From Promethearchaeota archaeon (lineage in GTDB: Archaea; Asgardarchaeota; Lokiarchaeia; Sigynarchaeales; SOKP01), in assembly GCA_014729315.1 (NCBI GenBank), contig WJKD01000783.1, positions 1-5,933 on the forward strand: 5,933 bases of DNA. The letters are read 5' to 3'. Both the position numbers and the translations under genes were made by a program. Every line of letters begins with the position of its first letter. The stretch's first letter is position 1. Shown piece after piece: positions 1 to 5,933 of this stretch. The notes under the pieces were generated by a model. The model made no database searches and was not told where the DNA came from. It saw only the letters and a list, made by a program, of their open reading frames with translations.

Positions 1-1
1 C

Positions 2-148
2 GACAAGGTGGACGAATTCTACGTCAGCCCGGTGAGCCAGAACGTCATCACCTCATTCGGCGTTCGGACAGTTTGGGTGCTGTTTTTTGTTTTTGTGGGG
101 ATGGTTGTGCTGGGGGAGGTATTGGTGAGGAGGAAGGTGGGAAAGTAA
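2..148 (+). CDS. C-terminal end of an unidentified membrane-anchored protein (5' partial)
   Basis: Only the last 48 codons and a TAA stop are present; the start lies upstream of the window. The visible tail begins DKVDEFYVSPVSQNVITSFG. A hydrophobic stretch of about 19 residues follows (VWVLFFVFVGMVVLGEVLV, roughly bases 71-127), and the protein ends in RRKVGK. This is the layout of a last transmembrane helix with a short basic tail, which by the positive-inside rule would face the cytoplasm. Reading frame 2 is the only forward frame that gives a protein-like sequence ending soon after the membrane segment. Hand-counted GC is about 53% (78 of 148), far above the large gene downstream, and GTG valine codons are frequent. 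I do not recognise the family. ABC-type or polysaccharide-related membrane proteins are possible, but nothing here decides it. Confidence 0.7.
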   Translation, partial: DKVDEFYVSPVSQNVITSFGVRTVWVLFFVFVGMVVLGEVLVRRKVGK

Positions 149-160
149 ATAATTATTTGC

Positions 161-188
161 CACTGATCCACACAGATTAAACACTGAT
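161..188. repeat. Three phased CAC(T/A)GAT units
   Basis: CACTGAT at 161-167, CACAGAT at 171-177 and CACTGAT at 182-188 are spaced 10 and 11 bases apart, about one helical turn. They are followed directly by a T8 tract. From memory, similar strings of CACAGATT/CACGGATT units occur as dispersed intergenic elements in several environmental bacterial genomes, often near genes for GxxExxY proteins. An ATCCGTG string at 209-215 resembles the opposite-strand half of such an element. This could be a decayed copy of that element or a phased protein-binding site; sequence alone cannot decide. Confidence 0.5.
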
Positions 189-199
189 TTTTTTTAAAA

Positions 200-223
200 T
201 TAATAGCAATCCGTGACTATTAA
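200..223. repeat. AT-rich inverted repeat
   Basis: TTAATAG (200-206) and CTATTAA (217-223) are perfect reverse complements separated by 10 bases. The stem has only one G-C pair and no T-run follows it, so it is a poor terminator. It could be an operator-like dyad or part of the repeat remnant just upstream. It lies upstream of the predicted promoter, not in the leader. Confidence 0.35.
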
Positions 224-286
224 GGTAGAAAGACAAAATAAGGTTTTACCAGCAATGTCTGAAAAATTTTTTCGCAATCATTTATT

Positions 287-330
287 AAAAATATTTTTTT
301 ATTGACATTCAAGAATTTGTTTTTTATATT
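287..330 (+). promoter_or_regulatory. Sigma-70-type promoter with UP-like A/T tract
   Basis: The -35 hexamer TTGACA (302-307) is a perfect consensus match, the spacer is exactly 17 bases (308-324), and the -10 hexamer TATATT (325-330) matches five of six consensus bases. The A/T stretch at 287-297 (AAAAATATTTT) fits the UP-element distal consensus AAAWWTWTTTT, although it sits several bases closer to the -35 than in the classic arrangement. Transcription would start near 337, giving a leader of about 158 bases before the ATG at 495. If the host is a Bacteroidota species, whose main promoters look different, this match may be less meaningful. Confidence 0.6.
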
Positions 331-422
331 TATTACATTGTTCTTTCCCGCATAAGCATAAGTATTTCAAGTCTGCTCTATACATTTTGACGTAATTTGA
401 ACAAACTCAATTGTATGTTATT

Positions 423-437
423 TGCTATTTCATAGCA
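423..437 (+). other. Small hairpin in the helicase leader
   Basis: TGCTAT (423-428) and ATAGCA (432-437) form a perfect 6-base-pair stem with a 3-base loop. An outer pairing ATTGT (410-414) with ACAAT (437-441) could lengthen it around an 8-base left bulge. It lies within the predicted leader, 58 bases or more before the chosen start codon, so it does not mask that start. It is also a DNA dyad and might be a repressor site. The stem is short and may be chance in AT-rich DNA. Confidence 0.3.
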
Positions 438-494
438 CAATACTTTGGACAAGAAATTAAAAACTGCAACACATCGCATCAAACGGATATAGCT

Positions 495-3400
495 ATGAAA
501 AAAGAAAAATATCTTCAGGTGTTTAATTATCTCTTAGAATTTTCAAAAATCAGAAGCAAAGCTGTAAGAGATATAAATAGTGCTCCCGCACAATACGTTG
601 AAAAAATATGGTTATCAGATATACCAAAAAATGATAAAATAGATAGTATCCTTGAAGATGATTTCAATGAAGATTCAGAATATTGGCTTAAAATTCGAAA
701 ACCGATTCCACCAGAAGCACCAGAATTTCCATCACCACCTAAAAATCTAAAAAACTGGATCGATGAGGATTCACTTGTTTTGAAAGACGAATTTCCTGTT
801 TTAAAAGAATTTATCTTCACCGATGATGATGATAAAAAAATATATTTAGAAGATTATCCCGATATAAAAAACGCCTATAATGAGTATATAGATAATAAAT
901 GGTTTGATGATTCTGAAAAATATTGGAAAGATTATGAAAACTATGAAAGACTGCTGAAAGATTATGAAGCAGTAAATTCTATTTATAAAAAACTATTTTC
1001 ATTAAGCAATAAAACACAACAATTTGGTGAAGAATTTGAATTTGTCCTGGGATTAGGACTCTTATATTTCAAAGAAAATGACGATACACCGTTAATATGC
1101 CGGCATATTTTCACCTATGGAGCAGAAATAAAGTTTGATAGCTCTCAAATCAAAATTTCGCCTTCAACGCACATCCAAATCGAAACAGATGCAATTATAG
1201 ATTTATTTGATCAATTCGATTCCAACAATATTATTAATGCCGAAAAAATTGCATTGAAGTTCGCTAATGATAATAGTTTGGTATCAAATCCGTTTGACAG
1301 AAAGAATAAGGAAACCATACAAATATTTGCCGACAGATTGAGACATGATGGTGTCTTTAAAGATGAATTATTTAAACCGAATAAAATGCCCGCTGTACCA
1401 ACAATTCTATTTGCTCCAGCATTAATTTTGCGTAAAAGAAACACAAGAAGCTATACTGCTCTTTATGAAAAAATAATTAATGATATAAAAGAAAGCGAAG
1501 ATGTTAATATCTCTACTTTAAATGATATTATTGGTTTTGATGATAATCTTCCAGATGATGAAGGTCCTTCCGATTTTATTAACGATATTGATAATATCTA
1601 TTTCCCAAAAGAATATAACGATGAACAAATGGAAATTGTTGAGAAAACTAAACGAAATAACAAAGTATTAGTACAAGGTCCTCCAGGAACTGGAAAATCT
1701 CATACGATAGCAAATCTTATCTGCCATTTTTTAGCCAATGGTAAAAAGATCTTAATAACAGCATATACAAAACGTGCGTTAGATGTTTTAAAGGAAAAAT
1801 TACCTGATGATTTTAAAAGCTTAACGGTGAATTTTCTTGGCGGTGATTCTTCATCAATTCAAGATCTTGAATCAAGTGTAAATGAAATCAATGATAAATT
1901 ATCGAATGCGAACCTTTCCAACGACAAAATAAAAATTGATAAATATGAAAAAGAATTAGTAACGCTAAAAGAAAATAGGAGCTTAAAAAAAAATGAGCTT
2001 TTGAAAATAAAAGAGCAAGAATCAAGAAAACAAATAATAAATGAGAATTACCAAGGATTATTAATTGATATTGCTCAAGAAATTGAAAAAGATAGTGTTA
2101 AATATGATTGGTTTCGAGATCGCTATCATGATATCAATAATTTCAAGTTAATCGAAAATGTTAAACACTATTCTAAATTAATACAATACTATCAGCAGCT
2201 TGATTGTAAAGAATTCGATTATGAAATTCCCGATAAAAATGAATTATTTTCTATTTTAGAATTCAAAGAATATGCTGAAACGAATACATATCTTGTAAAA
2301 AATAAAATATCTTTAAATGTATATGATATAATAAAATGCAAGGATCACATTAAAACAAAAGAATTGTTAGATTCTCTATATAAGATATGTCTTTCAATTG
2401 AAAAGAAGAAGCAATCTAAAATAAGATCAAAATTTAATGACCTAAAAGGTAATAGGGTAAATTGGGAAAAACGGTTAGTTAAATCAAAAAAAATATTAGA
2501 TAGTTTAGGACAAATTAATTTAAGGTCCTTAGACAGAAATGTTGAAATTGTATACCCAAAGAATAAAAGCCTGATAGTATTAAAAAATGACGCCACTAAA
2601 TTATTACATTATTTGAAATCTGGCGGAAAATTAGATGGAGTGTCTTTTAAACTCAAAAAAACCTTTTTACCAAATGAGATAAAGGAAAAGCTATATTTTA
2701 TAGATTCTGTTATAGTTAATGGAAGCCCTTGTGATACTATTTGGGAATTTTCTTCTGTAATTGAAGATATTAGAGTACGAGAATTATTCCAGGATTTAGC
2801 AGAAATTTGGAGTGCGAATATCCAAAATATATCGAAAAAGTATTCTGATTATTTTGATGCATTTAATCAATTGCAATCAATCAGCACAGACCTTTTAAAT
2901 AATTTCTCAGAAGCTGATCAATTGCTGACAGAAATTAAAAATTATTCTTCAATTGATATACAACATTATGATAGTAATGAAATTAGGAAATACATTGATG
3001 ACATTGAAAAAAGCAATATTATCAAAAAATTTAAAGATTTCAATATCCGTAAAGAACATATCTGTTTTTATTTATCAAATAATAATTTACATCCAATTTC
3101 ATTAAAAATAAAAGATGCGATTTCAGAATTTGACAAACTAAAATATAAACAATTATTAGAAGAAATTGATATCATAACATCAAAGAAAATAAAATATAAT
3201 GAATTCAAAAAACTTGAAACGGAACTAAAATCTTGTTTACCAATCCTGATTGATGATATAATTGATGGTACATTTGACAATAATAATATTAACGACTTGA
3301 ATGAAGCGATGTATTTTAAACATGCAAAAATCGAAATTCAGAAATTATTAGACGAAGATTACGAAAAAGAATTAATCACAGATTTAATTTCATATAATTA

Positions 3401-5639
3401 CAGAGAAAAGAAACTTATTTCAAAAATTGCTTCTCTCAAAGCCTGGATTCATGTTTTATCGAATTTACAGCAAAACAGAATATTACGTCAGCATTTAGAA
3501 GCTTGGGTACTAGCTGTAAGGAGGATAGGAAGAACGGGAAGAGGGAGAAGAGCATTAAGGTTTCGAAATGAAGCACAAAAACAAATGGAATATTGTAAGA
3601 CAACAGTTCCATGTTGGATTATGCCTTTATACAAAGTTGCAGAGACAATATCGCCAGAACAAGGAATTTATGATTATGTTATTATTGATGAAGCAAGTCA
3701 ATTAGGTCCCGAAGCTCTTTTTTTATTTTACATTGCTAAAAATATTATTATAGTTGGTGATGATAAACAAACATCACCTGAGTATGTTGGAGTAAATGCT
3801 GACACAATGAATCCTTTTATTAATAAATACTTGAAACGAATACCTTTTGCTAATTTTTTCGATACACAGTTTAGTATTTTTGACCAAGCAAAAATATTTT
3901 GTGATGGGTTTACCGTTCTAAGAGAACATTTTAGGTGTATGCCTGAAATTATTGAGTTTTCGAACAAATTGTTCTATGCTCCTGATGGAAAAAGTTTATA
4001 CCCGTTAAAACAGTACTCAGAAAATAGATTAGAACCTTTAAAACACGTTTTTTGTGGAAAAGGTTATGTTGAAGGTAGAAATCAAAATATGATCAATAGA
4101 GTTGAAGCAGAAGAAATCTCCGTAAAAATTTTTGAACTTATTAATGATAAGAATTACAAGGGAAAGACTTTCGGTATTATATGTTTACAAGGTAAAGCAC
4201 AGAGCGCTTTAATTGAAAATATATTATTAAAAAAAATTGGAGAAAAAGAGTTTAAAGAACGAAAAATAGTGTGTGGTAATTCAACAAGTTTTCAGGGCGA
4301 TGAACGGGACATTATCTTCCTTAGTCTCGTAACTGCACAAAATCATAACCGCAGCTCACTGACTCGTCCAGAGGATGAACGACGTTTTAATGTTGCTGTA
4401 AGTAGAGCAATTGAGCAGATATGGCTGTTTCATTCTGTTCAACTTGAAGATTTAAGCAATACATCTGATCTAAGGTATAAATTAATAGATCATTTTCAAA
4501 ATTACAAGGCGAATAATATTTTATGGAAACATAAAATTGATAGAAAGTTGGGAAACCAACCAGAACCTTTCGAAAGTTGGTTTGAAGTTGATGTATATAA
4601 TGATATTGTCGGCCAAGGTTATTCTGTCATCCCACAATACGAAGTGGCAAAAGGCAAATATAGAATTGATCTTGTAATATTATGTTCCGATGGCAGTAAA
4701 ATAGCAATTGAATGCGACGGTGATAAATGGCATGGTGCAGAACAATATCAAAATGACTTGATGCGTCAAAAAGTTTTAGAGAGATGTGGATGGCAGTTTT
4801 TTAGAGTAAGGGGTGGGGAATACTATTCTAATCGAGTTAAAACACTTGAACCACTTTGGGAGATTTTGAAGGAAAGACAAGACAATAATAAACCAAAATC
4901 AAATTCCGAAGAAAAGAAAAAAATAAAAGATGAAGAATTAAATCCAAAAAACAAGAATCATGTTCACAATGTTAGTAAAAACAATAAAAAAATATATAGT
5001 AAGCAAAAAAATTTATTTGATGATAATGTTGAGCAAATTGCTCTATCAAAAGAAATTATAAATAAGCATCAATTTCAAAAAATTATTAATGTAAGCCAAG
5101 AAAATAAATCAAATGGTAAATCCGAAATATTGGTTTTTACAAATAAATTCAATGTTTACAAAACAAGAGATAATGGCTTCTATAATAAGCAACATATTCT
5201 TGATTCGATTAACCTTGAGAACAATGAGAAATATATCTATATCACAAGAACAGAAGATTTTTCAGGATATATGTTATTTGGTTTTGAAAATGGAAAAGTT
5301 GCAAAAATATTTATGGATAGTTATAAAACTGAAACTCAGCGAAAAAGGTTGAAAAATGCATTTAATAATAATTCAAAACTTGTATTCATAGATTATATTA
5401 AGGACGATGTTGAGCTTGTTGCGATAAGTTCTATTAATAAGGTTTTAATTTTTGATACTGCTCAGATCAATCCCAAAGGGAGTAAAACTTCTCAAGGAAA
5501 TCAGGTGATGAAACCAAAGAACAATAGTCTAATGAGAAGAATTAAAAAAGCTAACCAAGTTAATTTTATAAATATTGACTATTATAAAAAGAATATTCCA
5601 GCAACAGGGAATTATCTTTTATCCGGGGATAAATTTTGA
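495..5639 (+). CDS. Giant SF1 helicase-nuclease with Vsr-like domain and gyrase-A-like C-terminal repeats (putative defence protein)
   Basis: Encodes about 1714 residues, probably a cytoplasmic ATP-driven nucleic-acid motor with a nuclease. An N-terminal accessory region (1-370) has a proline-rich patch (70-82) and a conserved-looking LGLGLLYF strand (185-192). SF1 Upf1/Dna2-like motifs are all visible: Q378; Walker A GPPGTGKS with K401; motif Ia around 419-432; motif II DEASQ (D1065, E1066); motif III GDDKQTSPE (1088-1096); motif IV EHFRCMPE (R1147); motif V FQGDERD (1266-1272); motif VI RRFNVAVSRA (1296-1305). About 570 charged, helix- and coiled-coil-rich residues (455-1000) separate motif Ia from the basic and VPCWIMP segment (1003-1044) before motif II. 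A Vsr/MTES_1575-like PD-(D/E)XK domain follows (1363-1450: E1364, D1392, E1406-C-D1408-G, W1412-H1413), then a Lys/Asn-rich linker (1455-1540) and three units of about 48 residues like GyrA C-terminal blades (1543-1675). The frame can be extended to a TTG at 411, but the ATG at 495 is preferred: the extra 28 residues lack helicase-family character, whereas MKKEKYLQVFNYLLEF looks like a natural start. The ribosome site is weak (GGAT at 485-488). The reading frame is intact. Defence function is inferred from architecture. Confidence 0.9.
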   Translation: MKKEKYLQVFNYLLEFSKIRSKAVRDINSAPAQYVEKIWLSDIPKNDKIDSILEDDFNEDSEYWLKIRKPIPPEAPEFPSPPKNLKNWIDEDSLVLKDEFPVLKEFIFTDDDDKKIYLEDYPDIKNAYNEYIDNKWFDDSEKYWKDYENYERLLKDYEAVNSIYKKLFSLSNKTQQFGEEFEFVLGLGLLYFKENDDTPLICRHIFTYGAEIKFDSSQIKISPSTHIQIETDAIIDLFDQFDSNNIINAEKIALKFANDNSLVSNPFDRKNKETIQIFADRLRHDGVFKDELFKPNKMPAVPTILFAPALILRKRNTRSYTALYEKIINDIKESEDVNISTLNDIIGFDDNLPDDEGPSDFINDIDNIYFPKEYNDEQMEIVEKTKRNNKVLVQGPPGTGKSHTIANLICHFLANGKKILITAYTKRALDVLKEKLPDDFKSLTVNFLGGDSSSIQDLESSVNEINDKLSNANLSNDKIKIDKYEKELVTLKENRSLKKNELLKIKEQESRKQIINENYQGLLIDIAQEIEKDSVKYDWFRDRYHDINNFKLIENVKHYSKLIQYYQQLDCKEFDYEIPDKNELFSILEFKEYAETNTYLVKNKISLNVYDIIKCKDHIKTKELLDSLYKICLSIEKKKQSKIRSKFNDLKGNRVNWEKRLVKSKKILDSLGQINLRSLDRNVEIVYPKNKSLIVLKNDATKLLHYLKSGGKLDGVSFKLKKTFLPNEIKEKLYFIDSVIVNGSPCDTIWEFSSVIEDIRVRELFQDLAEIWSANIQNISKKYSDYFDAFNQLQSISTDLLNNFSEADQLLTEIKNYSSIDIQHYDSNEIRKYIDDIEKSNIIKKFKDFNIRKEHICFYLSNNNLHPISLKIKDAISEFDKLKYKQLLEEIDIITSKKIKYNEFKKLETELKSCLPILIDDIIDGTFDNNNINDLNEAMYFKHAKIEIQKLLDEDYEKELITDLISYNYREKKLISKIASLKAWIHVLSNLQQNRILRQHLEAWVLAVRRIGRTGRGRRALRFRNEAQKQMEYCKTTVPCWIMPLYKVAETISPEQGIYDYVIIDEASQLGPEALFLFYIAKNIIIVGDDKQTSPEYVGVNADTMNPFINKYLKRIPFANFFDTQFSIFDQAKIFCDGFTVLREHFRCMPEIIEFSNKLFYAPDGKSLYPLKQYSENRLEPLKHVFCGKGYVEGRNQNMINRVEAEEISVKIFELINDKNYKGKTFGIICLQGKAQSALIENILLKKIGEKEFKERKIVCGNSTSFQGDERDIIFLSLVTAQNHNRSSLTRPEDERRFNVAVSRAIEQIWLFHSVQLEDLSNTSDLRYKLIDHFQNYKANNILWKHKIDRKLGNQPEPFESWFEVDVYNDIVGQGYSVIPQYEVAKGKYRIDLVILCSDGSKIAIECDGDKWHGAEQYQNDLMRQKVLERCGWQFFRVRGGEYYSNRVKTLEPLWEILKERQDNNKPKSNSEEKKKIKDEELNPKNKNHVHNVSKNNKKIYSKQKNLFDDNVEQIALSKEIINKHQFQKIINVSQENKSNGKSEILVFTNKFNVYKTRDNGFYNKQHILDSINLENNEKYIYITRTEDFSGYMLFGFENGKVAKIFMDSYKTETQRKRLKNAFNNNSKLVFIDYIKDDVELVAISSINKVLIFDTAQINPKGSKTSQGNQVMKPKNNSLMRRIKKANQVNFINIDYYKKNIPATGNYLLSGDKF
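5121..5519 (+). repeat. Coding repeats: three GyrA-blade-like units of about 48 codons
   Basis: Within the helicase-nuclease protein, ILVFTNKFNVYKTR (from residue 1545), MLFGFENGKVAKIF (from 1593) and LVAISSINKVLIFD (from 1641) align without gaps and start exactly 48 residues apart. Each of the last two is preceded by a matching strand, KYIYITRTEDFSG (1579) and KLVFIDYIKDDVE (1628), which are 49 apart. The last unit continues as TAQINPKGSKTSQGNQVM, which resembles the loop after the strand in gyrase A and ParC C-terminal blades (pattern: Gly-Arg-x-x-x-Gly-Val). Spacing and strand order match the PF03989-type gyrase A repeat as I know it, but only about two and a half to three units are present, not six. 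Family assignment is by eye. Confidence 0.5.
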
Positions 5640-5700
5640 TTTAATTAAAAAAAGCTAAAGAACAACTATCAAGTTGGAAGTACTAACAGGAATTATTAAA

Positions 5701-5933
5701 ATGATTAAAAAGTCAAACACTACTTGCTCTGGCAAATATATCGAGAAAACTCCCCACCCACATATCGTTAAGGTTGAGGAAGTCGCCAGCGGTGAGCCAA
5801 TTATTTTAGGTACTGGAATAATGGTGCGGACCATTATCGAACAGTATCAATTGGGCAGTTCGATTGAGGAGATTTTATGGGATTATCCAAAGTTGTCTTC
5901 GGCTCAGATGCATGATGCAATTTCATATTATCA
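5701..5933 (+). CDS. DUF433 family protein, antitoxin-like (3' partial)
   Basis: The first 77 codons are visible and the gene runs off the window. The ATG at 5701 has AGGAA (5688-5692) eight bases upstream, a better ribosome site than that of the large gene. The sequence KTPHPHIVKVEEVASGEPII, then LGTGIMVRTIIEQYQLGSSI and EEILWDYPKLSSAQMHDAIS, follows the DUF433 pattern (G-x-P-h-h-x-G-T-R-h-x-V, then EEIL-x-DYP-x-L). DUF433 proteins are small winged-helix-like proteins, often the antitoxin paired with a DUF5615 PIN-like nuclease encoded just downstream. That region is not visible, so the pairing is inferred. The usual GTR is GTG here. The start lies 61 bases after the helicase stop with no clear terminator between, so read-through transcription is possible. 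GC is about 40% (94 of 233), above the large gene, so the two may have different histories. Confidence 0.8.
   Translation, partial: MIKKSNTTCSGKYIEKTPHPHIVKVEEVASGEPIILGTGIMVRTIIEQYQLGSSIEEILWDYPKLSSAQMHDAISYY

Larger units (their letters stand above)
149..494. other. 346-base AT-rich intergenic region and 5' leader of the helicase gene
   Basis: No credible gene lies here. In order it holds a three-unit CAC(T/A)GAT repeat (161-188) running into a T8 tract (188-195), an inverted repeat TTAATAG/CTATTAA (200-206 and 217-223), dense A/T tracts (about 261-300), a strong sigma-70-like promoter (302-330), and then an inferred transcribed leader up to the ATG at 495. The leader carries a tandem GCATAA pair (350-361) and a small hairpin (423-437). 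The T8 tract is not preceded by a GC-rich stem, so no terminator is called for the upstream gene. Confidence 0.7.

Noticed and set aside
188..195. T8 tract as terminator of the upstream gene
   Set aside because: The sequence before it consists of direct repeats, not a hairpin stem.
255..305. Short reading frame of 16 codons (MSEKFFRNHLLKIFFY)
   Set aside because: It ends inside the -35 hexamer, lies upstream of the predicted transcript, and AT-rich content explains it by chance.
415..435. Possible leader peptide MLFAIS in the 5' leader
   Set aside because: Six codons without a ribosome site; no run of regulatory codons and no attenuator downstream.
411..494. TTG start at 411, adding 28 residues to the helicase
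   Set aside because: The extra residues show no family resemblance, no ribosome site fits, and the ATG at 495 gives a natural-looking N terminus.
527..3967. Several minus-strand open frames of 70-97 codons inside the helicase gene
   Set aside because: They are antisense to strongly supported domains, have no ribosome sites of note, and show no recognisable protein features.
5113..5352. Plus-strand 79-codon frame overlapping the C-terminal repeats
   Set aside because: It is an out-of-frame shadow of the GyrA-like region, whose regular 48-residue spacing supports the main frame.
5663..5676. Possible terminator CAACT/AGTTG after the helicase gene
   Set aside because: The stem is only 5 base pairs and no T-run follows it.

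Overview
The window is bacterial and is dominated by one very long gene: a low-GC (hand-counted samples of 25-32%) open reading frame for a protein of about 1714 residues. The protein combines a superfamily 1 (Upf1/Dna2-type) DNA/RNA helicase, a Vsr-like PD-(D/E)XK nuclease domain and a C-terminal repeat domain that resembles the blades of the DNA gyrase A beta-pinwheel. The lineage cannot be fixed from this sequence. AT-rich coding, weak ribosome binding sites, this helicase family and a DUF433 gene would fit Bacteroidota, Ignavibacteria or related environmental candidate phyla, but that is inference.

Layout. Positions 2-148 hold the 3' end of a richer gene (about 53% GC by hand count), whose product ends in one membrane helix and a basic tail. 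Positions 149-494 are a 346-base intergenic region. It contains a three-unit CAC(T/A)GAT repeat near 161-188, an AT-rich inverted repeat at 200-223, a near-consensus sigma-70 promoter (TTGACA, 17-base spacer, TATATT) at 302-330 with an A/T-rich UP-like stretch before it, and a leader of about 158 bases with a small hairpin. The helicase-nuclease gene runs from 495 to 5639. After 61 bases a DUF433 gene starts at 5701 and leaves the window unfinished (about 40% GC).

How it may work. Single-protein helicase-nuclease fusions of this build are commonly found in defence islands, so the large gene is best read as a candidate anti-phage or anti-plasmid effector. It would translocate on nucleic acid with the SF1 motor and cut with the Vsr-like domain. 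The gyrase-A-like tail is the unusual part and suggests DNA wrapping, bending or sensing of topology. The downstream DUF433 protein belongs to a family often found as the antitoxin partner of PIN-like toxins; its partner, if any, lies outside the window. The composition jump between the AT-rich large gene and both neighbours fits horizontal acquisition. No RNA genes, CRISPR array, transposase or convincing intrinsic terminator were seen.
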